DNA of 57,786 nucleotides from Nocardia vinacea NBRC 16497 (GTDB lineage Bacteria; Actinomycetota; Actinomycetes; Mycobacteriales; Mycobacteriaceae). This document shows, piece by piece, positions 8,661 through 30,807 of this stretch; the stretch's first letter is position 1, and every line of letters starts with the position of its first letter. The stretch is from the NCBI RefSeq assembly GCF_000308835.1, contig NZ_BAGN01000126.1:1-57786 (forward strand). The letters run 5' to 3'. The notes under the pieces are model-generated. The model saw only the letters and a list, made by a program, of their open reading frames with translations. It did no database searches and had not been told where the DNA came from. Both the position numbers and the translations under genes were made by a program.

Positions 8661-9308
8661 TCAGAGAGAACGCCGGGGTTTCGGGGTCAGGGTGAGGGCG
8701 CTGGGGATGGCTGCGAAGGCAGCGCGGAGATCTGTTGTGAGGGTGAGGGTGTCGATGGGGTCGGAGCGGGAGCTCCAGGTGTCGAGGGCACGATGGAATG
8801 CGGCGATGAGGATGTCGAGGACTAGTCGGGGGCGGTGATCGGCGGGGTCGAGGGCGAAGCGGGCGGTCAGGAGAGCGAGGGCTTCGCGGACGGTTCGGTC
8901 GCAGAATTGCAGGTTGTGTGCGGCCATCGAGGGAGTGCTCTGGGCGAGTCGATGGCTGCGGATGGCGCGGTCGGCCCAGCCGTCGCTCGGCATCTGGTCC
9001 AGTGCCACGCACAAGGTTTCCTGCAAGACGTGCAGCAGGGTGCCGCTGCCGGGCCGACGGGTGGACAGGTCGGCGAGGAAAGCCCCCCATAGGTCCTGCA
9101 GCGGCGCCATGGCGACGTCTTCTTTGCTGGTGAAGGTGCGGAAGAACGTGCGCTTGGAGACGTCGACGGCATCGCAGAGTTCGTCGAGGGTGGTGTTGTC
9201 GAATCCGCGTTCGGTGAACAGGTCGAGTGCGGTGTCGATCAGTGCCTGCCTGGTCCGCAGTTTTTTGCGCTCGCGCAGCGGCAGCCGGTCGGTCGCAGCA
9301 TCAGCCAT
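8661..9308 (-). CDS. TetR-family transcriptional regulator
   Basis: A 215-residue TetR protein. The DNA-binding domain is RERKKLRTRQALIDTALDLF followed by the helix-turn-helix TLDELCDAVDVSKRTFFRTF, with SKEDVA starting the linker. The ligand domain has a TetR_C-like profile of the actinobacterial redox or efflux regulators. It is divergent from a zinc-type quinone oxidoreductase gene with a perfect palindrome in between, so it very likely represses that gene and possibly itself. Confidence 0.92.
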   Translation of the reverse strand: MADAATDRLPLRERKKLRTRQALIDTALDLFTERGFDNTTLDELCDAVDVSKRTFFRTFTSKEDVAMAPLQDLWGAFLADLSTRRPGSGTLLHVLQETLCVALDQMPSDGWADRAIRSHRLAQSTPSMAAHNLQFCDRTVREALALLTARFALDPADHRPRLVLDILIAAFHRALDTWSSRSDPIDTLTLTTDLRAAFAAIPSALTLTPKPRRSL

Positions 9309-9362
9309 GGTCGCCAGCCTACCGAACTATTGCCGATTAGCGGCTATTGCCATTTGACAGCT

Positions 9363-9381
9363 TTTGCCACTCAGTGGCAAA
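9363..9381. promoter_or_regulatory. Perfect palindromic operator (TTTGCCACT-C-AGTGGCAAA)
   Basis: Nine-base arms separated by one central base (C9372) lie in the gap between the TetR gene (start 9308) and the oxidoreductase gene (start 9445). The size and symmetry are typical of TetR operators. A related half site, TTGCCATTTG, lies at about 9347-9356. Confidence 0.75.
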
Positions 9382-9444
9382 TTAGGTCTCATCGCCCATC
9401 GCGGTGACCCACTACCCCGTTCTCTGCTCGAAAGGCGTTGTGCC

Positions 9445-10374
9445 ATGCGCGCATTGGTTGTCGACCATTCCGCTCCGTCCGGTTTGCGGATCGATCGGGT
9501 TCCCGACCCGCGACCAACCCCGAATCAGGCGCTGATCCGAGTGACGGCAACCTCGCTCAACTACGGGGAGGTCCGGTTCGGGCTGGCCGATGCCCCCGAC
9601 GGCGCGGTTCTCGGATGGGATGCGGCCGGAATCGTGGAACGCGCCGCCGCCGATGGATCGGGTCCGGCGGTCGGCACGCTGGTGGTGACGCTGGGTGCGG
9701 ACGGGGCATGGGCGGAACTGCGCGCGGTCGATACCGACCTGATCAGCGCCGTCCCCGCCCACGCGGACCCGGGTGCGATCAGCACCATTCCGGTAGCGGG
9801 TGCGAGCGCATTGCGGGCGTTGCATCGGCTCGGACCGATTCTGGGTCGGCGAGTGCTGGTCACCGGTGCCGCGGGCGGCGTCGGACGGTATGCGGTCCAG
9901 CTCGCGCGGATGGGCGGCGCGCACGTCATCGCGGCTACCGGAAATCCAGCCGCCCATGGTGCGAGCCTGGAGGCACTGGGGGCGGCCGAAGTCATCGCCG
10001 AGCCCGCGGCACTGCGGACTCCGGTTGACGGAGTGGTGGATATGGTCGGCGGTCGTCAGTTGGTCGACGCCTATCAGCGCCTGTCCGAAGGCGGCACGCT
10101 GGTCGCGCTCGGCCACTCCGCGGGTCAGGACGAGACGTTCCCATTCGGCGCACTCTTCGGCGATCAAGGCCGCGACAACCGCTCGATCGTCACCTTCTTC
10201 CTGCTGTCGTGCCCGAATCTGAGCCCGGACCTGCACTGGCTCGCCACCCAAGTCGCCGCGGGAAACCTGGACCCCAACATCTCCTGGCGCGGCGACTGGA
10301 CACAGGCAGCCGATGCGATAGACGCGCTCCTCTCCCGCCGCCTGCACGGCAAGGCAGTCCTCGATCTACGTTGA
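9445..10374 (+). CDS. Zinc-binding-dehydrogenase / quinone oxidoreductase-like MDR protein
   Basis: A 309-residue medium-chain dehydrogenase/reductase: GroES-like N-terminus ([28 protein letters not shown]) and a Rossmann domain with [22 protein letters not shown] for NADPH. The catalytic-zinc and structural-zinc cysteines of true alcohol dehydrogenases are absent, matching the zeta-crystallin/quinone reductase subgroup. ATG 9445 gives the canonical start; the frame is open upstream to 9364, but that part lies within the operator. It is probably induced through the divergent TetR regulator by a reactive or quinone-like compound. Confidence 0.9.
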   Translation: MRALVVDHSAPSGLRIDRVPDPRPTPNQALIRVTATSLNYGEVRFGLADAPDGAVLGWDAAGIVERAAADGSGPAVGTLVVTLGADGAWAELRAVDTDLISAVPAHADPGAISTIPVAGASALRALHRLGPILGRRVLVTGAAGGVGRYAVQLARMGGAHVIAATGNPAAHGASLEALGAAEVIAEPAALRTPVDGVVDMVGGRQLVDAYQRLSEGGTLVALGHSAGQDETFPFGALFGDQGRDNRSIVTFFLLSCPNLSPDLHWLATQVAAGNLDPNISWRGDWTQAADAIDALLSRRLHGKAVLDLR

Positions 10375-10398
10375 CGCCGGCGAACCGCCACGCGCGCA

Positions 10399-11265
10399 CT
10401 ACTTACTGGCGACCTTGCGGTAGCGCAGCAATGCCAACGGCACGACCACCACCAGGATGGCGAGAGAACACGCCACCGCGTAGGCGATGCAGTGGTCGGC
10501 GGGCCAACCGGTTGGGGTGCCGAAGCTCGGGGGTGCGCCGTTGTCGAAGAGCTTGCGTCCGGCGGCGGAGACCGCGGTGATGGGGTTCCATTCGGCGACC
10601 GTGCGCAGCGGACCGGGCAGCGATTCCGCCGAGATGAAGGCCGAGGAGATGAACGTCAACGGAAACAGCCAGATCAGGCCCGCGCTCTGGGCGACTTCGA
10701 CGGTGGGTGAAAACAGGCCGGTAATAGCCCCGACCCAGGACATAGCGAACGCGAACAGCAGAATTATCGCGAATGCCAGTACGGCATCGACGATCCCGCC
10801 GTTGATGCGCCAGCCGACGATATACCCGCAACCGACCATGACGGCCAGGCTCAGGATATTCACCGCCAGATCCGAGAGTGTGCGCCCCATCAGCACCGCC
10901 AGCCGCGACATCGGCAACGTCCGCATCCGGTCGATGATGCCCTTCTCCAGATCACCCGCCAGGCCGACCGTGGTGAAGGCGGCGTTGAAAGCGACTGTCT
11001 GGGTGAAGATTCCGGCGAGCAGGAATTCGCGATACTGGCCGCCGCCGAGTGACGCGCCGAAGATGTAGGCGAACAGGAAGACGAACATCAGCGGCTGGAT
11101 CGTCGCGGTCACCAGCAGGGTCGGGACCCGCAGGATGGTCAGCAGATTCCGGTACGCCACGATGGCACTGTCCCGGATGATCCGGACGTGTGGCTGCCGA
11201 ATCTCCGGTGGGGATTCGGTTTTCGCGGTCGATTCCGCTTCGGCGCGCGCGACTGCGGTGCTCAT
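10399..11265 (-). CDS. ABC-2 type transporter permease (DrrB-like)
   Basis: A 288-residue permease with a cytosolic N-terminus of about 40 residues and six membrane helices. The ABC2 signature region reads LTFISSAFISAESLPGPLRTVAEWNPIT, as in daunorubicin-type DrrB exporters. The start ATG 11265 overlaps the ATPase stop as TGATG, so the pair is translationally coupled. It is the last gene of the NRPS operon and converges with the oxidoreductase gene 24 bases away. By context it exports the NRPS product or gives self-resistance. Confidence 0.92.
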   Translation of the reverse strand: MSTAVARAEAESTAKTESPPEIRQPHVRIIRDSAIVAYRNLLTILRVPTLLVTATIQPLMFVFLFAYIFGASLGGGQYREFLLAGIFTQTVAFNAAFTTVGLAGDLEKGIIDRMRTLPMSRLAVLMGRTLSDLAVNILSLAVMVGCGYIVGWRINGGIVDAVLAFAIILLFAFAMSWVGAITGLFSPTVEVAQSAGLIWLFPLTFISSAFISAESLPGPLRTVAEWNPITAVSAAGRKLFDNGAPPSFGTPTGWPADHCIAYAVACSLAILVVVVPLALLRYRKVASK

Positions 11266-12251
11266 CAAGACAAGATCTCCTCTTGTACATCGTCGATTTC
11301 CGGCTCGAGTTCGTGCGCGGCGGTGCCGGTGAGGGACAGGAATACATCGTCGAGACTGGGCCGGTGCACGCCGGCGTCGACCACGCACACCCCGGCGTCG
11401 TCGAGCCTGCGCAGCGCTTCGACCATGGTGCGGGAGCCGTCGGCGACGACGATGGAGACTTCGTCCGCGCCCAGATCGTGGGTCGGCTCACCGATACCGA
11501 CCTGCGCGAGGATCGTCAGCGCCGGCAGCACGTCCTGGCCCGGGGCCAGCGTGACGGTGAGCCGGTCGCCGCCGATAGAGGTCTTCAGCTCATCGGCCGA
11601 ACCCTTGGCGATGACCCGCCCGCGATCGATGACCGTGATGCGGTCGGCGAGTTGGTCGGCCTCTTCCAGATACTGGGTGGTGAGCAACACCGTGGTGCCG
11701 TCGTCGACGAGATCGCCGATGACGCGCCACATATCGAGACGGCCACGCGGATCCAGGCCGGTGGTCGGCTCGTCCAGCACCACCACCGCGGGCCGCGCCA
11801 CCAATGCGCCGGCGAGGTCGAGCCGCCGCGCCATACCGCCGGAATAGGTACCCGCGCGACGGTGCGCCGCATGGTCCAGGCCGAAGGTGCTCAGCAACTC
11901 CGCCGCACGAGAGGTGGCCTGCCGCTGCGACATTCCGTACAGCCGCGCCACCATGCGCAGATTCTCGTATCCGGTCAGGTTGGCATCGACCGCCGCGTAC
12001 TGACCGGACAGCCCGATGCGCCGCCGCGCGGTCGCCGGATCGCGCAAGACGTCGATGCCCGCCACCCGCACCGATCCGGCACAGGGCCGCAGCAGGGTGG
12101 TCACGATGCGCACCGTCGTCGTTTTGCCCGCGCCGTTGGGTCCGAGCAGTGCCATCACCGTGCCCGCCGGAATCTGTAGGTCGACCTCGTCCAGCACCCG
12201 CACCCGGCCGTAAGTCTTGACCAGGCCGCGCACCTCTACCGCCAGACTCAC
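11265..12251 (-). CDS. ABC transporter ATP-binding protein (DrrA-like)
   Basis: A 328-residue ATPase of the daunorubicin-resistance type: Walker A GPNGAGKTTT near residue 38, Q-loop LSGQYAAVD, signature YSGGMARRLDLA, Walker B VVVLDEPTTGLDP, and TTQYLEEADQLAD, in which Gln replaces the H-loop His as usual for DrrA. A C-terminal extension of about 90 residues carries the VFLSLTG end typical of drug exporters. The GTG start at 12251 overlaps the preceding 32-codon gene by four bases (GTGA). It pairs with the downstream permease. Confidence 0.93.
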   Translation of the reverse strand: MSLAVEVRGLVKTYGRVRVLDEVDLQIPAGTVMALLGPNGAGKTTTVRIVTTLLRPCAGSVRVAGIDVLRDPATARRRIGLSGQYAAVDANLTGYENLRMVARLYGMSQRQATSRAAELLSTFGLDHAAHRRAGTYSGGMARRLDLAGALVARPAVVVLDEPTTGLDPRGRLDMWRVIGDLVDDGTTVLLTTQYLEEADQLADRITVIDRGRVIAKGSADELKTSIGGDRLTVTLAPGQDVLPALTILAQVGIGEPTHDLGADEVSIVVADGSRTMVEALRRLDDAGVCVVDAGVHRPSLDDVFLSLTGTAAHELEPEIDDVQEEILS

Positions 12252-12346
12252 GACACAACCTGCCGAGCCCTCGCCCCCGGCGCCCGCACTCTCGCCGGGC
12301 CCGCTACCGATTGCTCACGGCCTGTCGATTCACCGTATTCGTTCAC
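12248..12346 (-). CDS. Very small coupled gene, 32 codons, unknown
   Basis: Starts with GTG at 12346, four bases before the stop of the preceding 49-codon gene (GTGA overlap), and ends with TGA at 12248, overlapping the ATPase start again as GTGA. A good Shine-Dalgarno, AGGAG with 6-base spacing, sits inside the upstream gene. The peptide starts MNEYGESTGREQ, is rich in Arg, Ala and Gly later on, and ends QVVS. It has no cysteine, signal peptide or membrane segment. It may be a functional small protein or a leader whose translation delivers ribosomes to the ATPase. No similarity is recognised. Confidence 0.55.
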   Translation of the reverse strand: MNEYGESTGREQSVAGPARVRAPGARARQVVS

Positions 12347-12488
12347 GACTCGCTCCTGTTCCGCCCCTCGGCACCGGCGTCCCGGCCCGCGCGGTCGTCG
12401 GCGATATCTCGCGCGAATCCGCCTCGGTAACACCAGGTTTCGTCGATGCGTGCGGGTGCTGTGTCGATGGATTGTTCGAAACGCTCTT

Positions 12489-12492
<4 letters not shown>
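12343..12492 (-). CDS. Small coupled gene after the NRPS, 49 codons, unknown
   Basis: Starts with GTG at 12492, overlapping the NRPS stop by four bases (GTGA), behind AGGAGG with 7-base spacing, the best ribosome site in the operon besides that of the NRPS itself. The peptide (MKERFEQSIDTAPARIDETW, then CYRGGFARDIADD, ending GRNRSES) is charged, soluble-looking and has one Cys. It does not resemble MbtH-like proteins, carrier proteins or a type II thioesterase. Its position between synthetase and exporter hints at a role in biosynthesis, but this is inference. It could also be only a translational bridge. Confidence 0.6.
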
Positions 12493-26135
<13,643 letters not shown>

Positions 26136-26324
26136 CAATCACTCCTTCTGCCGCTGTTGATGCACAACTCCCCGAGCACCGCCACCGCAGGCGCGCACGC
26201 GCCAGCCGTAGGACGTGATCCACGCCCATAGATTCGGAGCATCGAATGCAACGGATGGCCAGCGTTGCGGATTTGTTTCACTTCGAACGACGTTGGCAGC
26301 AAGGCACTTTCACAAGCTACATTC

Positions 26325-26347
26325 CCGCAAACTCTCCAAATTTGCGG
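26325..26347. promoter_or_regulatory. Inverted repeat CCGCAAA-N9-TTTGCGG upstream of the NRPS
   Basis: Seven-base arms, 9-base spacer, about 190 bases before the NRPS start. A candidate operator. Confidence 0.4.
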
Positions 26348-26382
26348 TTTGAGCGGCATAAACACCGGAAAACGACGACCTA

Positions 26383-26407
26383 CGCCAGCTCTTATCGCAA
26401 GCTGGCG
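26383..26407. promoter_or_regulatory. Inverted repeat CGCCAGCT-N9-AGCTGGCG upstream of the NRPS
   Basis: Eight-base perfect arms, 9-base spacer, about 250 bases before the NRPS start and 115 bases past the lnt stop. An operator, or a weak terminator lacking a U tract. Confidence 0.4.
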
Positions 26408-26520
26408 AACTGCACGCTAACGCTCGGGACAGACCTGGAGATGGTTTCGCAGCCCCGAAACATACCGATTGTTTGGTTAGGGAAAAGCCCTACTCATCGC
26501 GCTCAACCGATCTCGCGAGC

Positions 26521-28218
26521 TCAGCCGACCGGCTGGTCCATGGTGGCCTGGTTGTTCGCGTACCTACCGCGGGTCTTTCGCCGCCGGATAACTGCCACCA
26601 CGACGGCAGCAGCGGACAGAATAACCGAGAGAAGTTCCGCTTCGGCGCCGAATCGGGTCGCGAGTGTCGTGTCGCTCCGCAACGGCAGTTCGGCGACCAG
26701 CGCGGCGGGTACGAACTTGGGTGTCTGCTGCTGGACTGTGCCGTCCGCGGTGATGATGGCGCTGACACCGGAGGTGGCGGCGACCACGAGGGCGCGGCCG
26801 TGTTCGACGGCGCGGACCCGGGACATGGCCAGCTGCTGATAGGTCATCTCGCTGTCGCCGAAGGTGGCGTTATTGGTAGGCACGGTCAGCAATTGCGCGC
26901 CCGCGTGCATGGAATCGCGGAAGGCGCGGTCGAAGGCGACCTCGTAGCAGGTCGCGACGCCGATATCGATGCCGTCGCCGTTGCGACTGCCCGTAGGTCG
27001 CTCGAAAGGGTCCGCGTGGACGGTGCCGTCGCCGTGGCCCGGGACGAAGAATCCGGCGCGGTCGGCGTACTCGGAGAACAGGCGGAAGAAGCTGCGCATC
27101 GGCAGGTATTCACCGAACGGCTGGATGATCTTCTTGTCGTGCCGCTCCCCCGGACCTGCCGCACCGTTCCAGACGATGACCGAGTTCGTCGTCGTCCGAT
27201 CGCCGTTCACCAGTACCGCGCCGACGAGTATCGGCGCGCCGATCTGCTCGGACGCCTCGGTGATCTCCGCGGCCGCGTCGGCATTGCGCAGCGGGTCGAT
27301 ATCCGATGAGTTCTCCGGCCAGATCACCACGTCCGGCTTGCGCGCCTGCCCATGCGCGACTGCTCGAGCCAATTCCTCGGTGCGCCGGACATGGTTGTCG
27401 AGTACAGCGCGTCGCTGGGCATTGAAGTCCAGCCCGAGCCGCGGCACGCTGCCCTGGATGGCGGCGACCGTGATCGTCCGGTCGCCCTCCTCCGGGCCGG
27501 GCAGCGCGGTCCGGAGGATCGCTCCGGTGACCGGGATGGTAACCAAAGTGACCGCCGCGGCGATAATTCCGATGCGAGTCGTGGTGGTATGACCCGACTC
27601 GGCGGGCGACTGATCGTCGGTCGGCACGACCGTCACGCGAGTCCACACGTACACCAGCACTGCCGCCGCCGCGGTTCCGGTGAGCGCCACCGCGAATCCG
27701 ATGAGCGGCGCGCCCCCGACCATGGCCAGCGAGAGGTACCACCCGTCGGCCTGACCGAACGCCAAACGCCCCCACGGAAATCCGCCGAACGGAAAGCTCG
27801 ATCGCAGCCACTCGGTGGCCGTCCACGTCAACGCCACCCACACCGGCCATCCCGGCAGCGAGAACAACAATCGCGCCAATAGCCCGAATAGTCCTATATA
27901 TAAGGAGCACACCGTCGACAACGCGAGCCACGGCACCGGCCCCACATAGATTCCGGTCCACGGCAACAGCGGCACGAAGAACGCCAGCCCCGCCAGGAAC
28001 CCGTACCCGAACCCCCCACGCATCCGCGCGGCGCCGCGTATGGTCAGCGTCAGCACCACGATCCCGATAGGCGCAAGAAACCAGAACGGCCTCGGCGGAA
28101 AACTCCCGAAAATCAACAGCCCCGACATCACCGCCGCGACCGACCGACCCAGCACCGAATACCGACCGAGTGCGACCGCCACGCGGCGCAGAGCCGTGCC
28201 GGGTGTTTCAGGCCTCAT
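26521..28218 (-). CDS. lnt: Apolipoprotein N-acyltransferase
   Basis: A 565-residue Lnt that transfers an acyl chain to the N-terminal cysteine of lipoproteins at the membrane. About seven helices in the first 230 residues (GLLIFGSFPPRPFWFLAP, LPWTGIYVGPVPWLAL, FPFGGFPWGRLAFGQ) precede a nitrilase domain with the Glu-Lys-Cys triad: Glu in VIWPENSSD, Lys in HDKKIIQPFGEYLP, Cys in GVATCYEVAFD. ATG 28218 was chosen; the open frame extends to 28476 but that part is Pro-rich and lies inside the amidohydrolase gene. It overlaps the amidohydrolase stop by 11 bases, suggesting coupling. In mycobacteria Lnt is often fused to or beside Ppm1; no Ppm1 domain is visible here. Confidence 0.95.
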   Translation of the reverse strand: MRPETPGTALRRVAVALGRYSVLGRSVAAVMSGLLIFGSFPPRPFWFLAPIGIVVLTLTIRGAARMRGGFGYGFLAGLAFFVPLLPWTGIYVGPVPWLALSTVCSLYIGLFGLLARLLFSLPGWPVWVALTWTATEWLRSSFPFGGFPWGRLAFGQADGWYLSLAMVGGAPLIGFAVALTGTAAAAVLVYVWTRVTVVPTDDQSPAESGHTTTTRIGIIAAAVTLVTIPVTGAILRTALPGPEEGDRTITVAAIQGSVPRLGLDFNAQRRAVLDNHVRRTEELARAVAHGQARKPDVVIWPENSSDIDPLRNADAAAEITEASEQIGAPILVGAVLVNGDRTTTNSVIVWNGAAGPGERHDKKIIQPFGEYLPMRSFFRLFSEYADRAGFFVPGHGDGTVHADPFERPTGSRNGDGIDIGVATCYEVAFDRAFRDSMHAGAQLLTVPTNNATFGDSEMTYQQLAMSRVRAVEHGRALVVAATSGVSAIITADGTVQQQTPKFVPAALVAELPLRSDTTLATRFGAEAELLSVILSAAAVVVAVIRRRKTRGRYANNQATMDQPVG

Positions 28219-29800
28219 GGATGGTGACTCCGCGGTGAACGGTGCGCAGGCAGGTGGGCAGGGATGCGTCGGCGTCGAGCGGGGGTAGGCCGGGGACTCG
28301 GGAGCGCGGATCGGTGGACCAGCGCTGGACGGTGTCGGCGGCTGCTGCGACGACGAGGTCGGCGGCGTCCCAGATCGCGTAGGAGGCGGGAGCTCCCGGG
28401 ACCAAGGTGCCCGCGACGCCGTCGCGGATACCGCCCGCGCGCCAGGCCCCCCGGGTGGCAGCGGCAAAGGCGGCACGAGGTGAGAGACCGTGGCCGGGGG
28501 TGCGGTGGTTGACCGCGGCGCGGACCGCCGACCAGGGATCGAGTGCGGTAACCGGTGCGTCCGAGCCGATGGCGAGGGCGATGCCCGCCGCGGCCATGGC
28601 CGCGAAGGGATTCAGGGTGGCGGCGCGTTCGGAGCCGAGGCGGGTGGCGTACATGCCGTCCGGGCCGCCCCAGGTCGCGTCGAAACCCGGTTGGACACTG
28701 GCGATTACGCCCCAGGCGGCCAGTTTCGCGATCTGATCGGCATCGACCATCTCCGCATGCTCGACGCGGTGCGCGCGGGACGCGACGGCCGGGCCGCCGA
28801 GTTCGTCGACCACCTGCCCGAATCCGGCGACGACAGCGTCCATCGCGGCATCGCCGATGACATGGAATCCGGCCTGAATGCCCGCCTCGGTGCAGGCGCG
28901 CACATGCGTGGCGATTGTGTCGGCGTCGAGGTAGCCCAGACCGGTTCCGGCGTCATCGGCATAGGGCGCGCGCAACCGAGCGCTGTGCGAGCCGATCGAA
29001 CCGTCCACGAACAGATCGCCGCCGAGCGCATGCACCCCGAGTTCGGCGACCAGCGCCCGCGCCTCATCCGCGGTGCGCACCGCCTCACCCCAATAGGCTC
29101 GGACTTCCACACCGTGCTCGAAGTCCAATAACTCACGAATATCGGTGCGCCCGGCGATCTCCGGTCCCCCGCATTCGTGTACCGCCACGACACCGTGCGC
29201 GGCCGCCGTATCCAGTGCTGCCTTGCGCGCCCGATCCCGTTGTGCGCGATCCAATCCCGAGAGAACTGCGGTGCGCACCAGATGGTGCGCGTCGGCGCGC
29301 AGTGGCGCACCGCGGGTGAAACCCGCCGCGGCGGTGACTGCCGCAGTCAACAACACCGACGACACCACCGCCGAATGCGCGTCCACCCGCGACAGATAGA
29401 CCTGCCGCCCCGGCTGCACCACCGCGTCGATCTCCTCGATCGTCGGCGGTCGACCTTCCGGCCATCCGGTCTCGTCCCAGCCGTCGCCGAGAATCGCACC
29501 GTCGGGATGCGACGCCGCGAATGCGCGCAGCAGTTCCAGGCAGTGTTCGAGTGAACGCGCCACCGACAGATCGAGGCCGGTCAGTTTCAAGCCCAGCGCC
29601 GTGACGTGCACGTGCGGATCGACGAATGCCGGTGCAACGAAAGCGCCGTCGAGGTCGATGATCTCCGCATCCGGATGCAGCGCGCGTCCCGGTTGCTCGG
29701 CGCCCAGCCACACCACAGTGCCGTCGGTCACGGCCATTGCCGTCGCGTCGGGTGAACTCGAACTGTAGAAACGACCGCCGATCAGCAACTGGGTACTCAC
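28208..29800 (-). CDS. YtcJ-like amidohydrolase (amidohydrolase 3 family)
   Basis: A 530-residue metal-dependent hydrolase. VDPHVHV near residue 62 is the HxH zinc pair, FHVIGDAAMDAV and RVEHAEMVD provide further ligands, and GSDAPVTALDPW holds the catalytic Asp. The order matches the YtcJ/exoenzyme-regulatory-protein family with unknown amide or ester substrates. GTG start at 29800 with a weak ribosome site. Its 3' end overlaps lnt. Confidence 0.92.
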   Translation of the reverse strand: MSTQLLIGGRFYSSSSPDATAMAVTDGTVVWLGAEQPGRALHPDAEIIDLDGAFVAPAFVDPHVHVTALGLKLTGLDLSVARSLEHCLELLRAFAASHPDGAILGDGWDETGWPEGRPPTIEEIDAVVQPGRQVYLSRVDAHSAVVSSVLLTAAVTAAAGFTRGAPLRADAHHLVRTAVLSGLDRAQRDRARKAALDTAAAHGVVAVHECGGPEIAGRTDIRELLDFEHGVEVRAYWGEAVRTADEARALVAELGVHALGGDLFVDGSIGSHSARLRAPYADDAGTGLGYLDADTIATHVRACTEAGIQAGFHVIGDAAMDAVVAGFGQVVDELGGPAVASRAHRVEHAEMVDADQIAKLAAWGVIASVQPGFDATWGGPDGMYATRLGSERAATLNPFAAMAAAGIALAIGSDAPVTALDPWSAVRAAVNHRTPGHGLSPRAAFAAATRGAWRAGGIRDGVAGTLVPGAPASYAIWDAADLVVAAAADTVQRWSTDPRSRVPGLPPLDADASLPTCLRTVHRGVTIHEA

Positions 29801-29881
29801 GAGAGACCAGTCTGCCGTATGGGTGTTTCAGTCCGCCGAGTCGGACAGCCTCTGCTCCGTAGCGACTGCTTGCCGGTCCCT

Positions 29882-30115
29882 CTAAATGGTCGGCGGCGAA
29901 ACGTCCGCGGGTTGTGCGAGCACCGCCATGACCTCCGCGTATTTCGGCGGCGCGCCGCCGGGTGCGGCTCGCATACCCGCCTCCACCGCGATCAGTTCCA
30001 GCCGCAGTGCCGCAGCCGTGAATCCGGAAATCGACTGTCCCGCAGCCGCCGCGGCCTGCCGCACCGCCGCTGCCAGCTCCTCACTCACCGTGACGGTGAG
30101 CTCTTCGGTCGCCAT
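29882..30115 (-). CDS. Small ribbon-helix-helix-like protein (antitoxin-like)
   Basis: A 77-residue protein beginning MATEELTVTVSEELAAAVRQAAAAAGQ: a short beta strand with alternating residues followed by an amphipathic helix and SISGFTAAALRLEL, the usual shape of CopG/RHH regulators and VapB-type antitoxins. No toxin gene lies upstream or downstream. The rest (GGAPPKYAEVMAVL) is short. It may be a solitary DNA-binding protein. Confidence 0.65.
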   Translation of the reverse strand: MATEELTVTVSEELAAAVRQAAAAAGQSISGFTAAALRLELIAVEAGMRAAPGGAPPKYAEVMAVLAQPADVSPPTI

Positions 30116-30246
30116 CCGGCCACCCTAGTCCTTTGATCCGTCTCACGAAATGGGCACGAGGGTGATAGTTGGCACGGTTTATGTAAGAGGCCAGGCGTGA
30201 ACCCGATCAGCCGGCCGACACTTTCGAACGACCTGCCAAGCAGTCG

Positions 30247-30723
30247 CTACGGAAGAGCCGGGCGAGTCGAGGGGCGAGGGTCGTCGTACCACTCGCTGAC
30301 AACCGCGCCGTCGACCACATCGTCACCGTCGATGATCACGCCGCGATACGGCATCGCCGCGGCCAGACGGCTGAAGCGGCGCGCGGCGACCGCGGCAACC
30401 AGCGGACGGACCAGGAAGCGGGTCGGCGGCAGCAGCAGGAGCAGCCCGAAGAACGAGGTGACCAGGCCCGGGATGAACATCAGGAACCCGCCCGTGGCGA
30501 CGAGCGCGCCGTCCGCGACCGCGGTGCCCGGGTTGATCTCCCCGCGTCCGGCGCGCCGGAATTGTTCGAAGACGCGACGACCTTGGGAACCGATGAGCAG
30601 CATGCCCGCCGCGGACCCGGCGATGAGCAGCAGGATGGTCGGCATCACACCGATGAGCTGGCCGACGCCGATCAGCGCGGCGATCTCGACGATGACGTAG
30701 AGCACGAACAGTACGACGGGCAT
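30247..30723 (-). CDS. fxsA: FxsA family membrane protein
   Basis: A 158-residue FxsA: VLYVIVEIAALIGVGQLIGVMPTILLLIAGSAAGMLLI forms the first two helices, then DGALVATGGFLMFIPGLVTSFFGLLLLLPPTR is the FxsA signature. The C-terminus after about residue 115 is soluble and ends with acidic stretches. FxsA in E. coli reduces F-exclusion of phage T7; its native role is unknown. It is commonly found near lnt-region genes in actinobacteria, as here. Confidence 0.93.
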   Translation of the reverse strand: MPVVLFVLYVIVEIAALIGVGQLIGVMPTILLLIAGSAAGMLLIGSQGRRVFEQFRRAGRGEINPGTAVADGALVATGGFLMFIPGLVTSFFGLLLLLPPTRFLVRPLVAAVAARRFSRLAAAMPYRGVIIDGDDVVDGAVVSEWYDDPRPSTRPALP

Positions 30724-30807
30724 GGCGATCCTTTCGGACGATCTACCCGCTTCAACGTCGCACGGTCCGATTTTTCTCCCGACCCACCCTGATAGCTCGC
30801 TGAGATC

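Larger units (their letters stand above)
26136..26520 (-). promoter_or_regulatory. NRPS upstream region with two inverted repeats
   Basis: 385 bases between the lnt stop and the NRPS start, clearly richer in A/T than the flanks, with no open frame worth calling. It holds CCGCAAA-N9-TTTGCGG (26325-26347) and CGCCAGCT-N9-AGCTGGCG (26383-26407). A small TAGGG-CTTTT-CCCTA hairpin just after lnt (26478-26492) could help end lnt transcription. No textbook -35/-10 pair was seen on the minus strand. Confidence 0.5.

Noticed and set aside
28219..28476. N-terminal 86-residue Pro-rich extension of Lnt
   Set aside because: It lies inside the amidohydrolase gene and is low-complexity; ATG 28218 gives a normal Lnt start.
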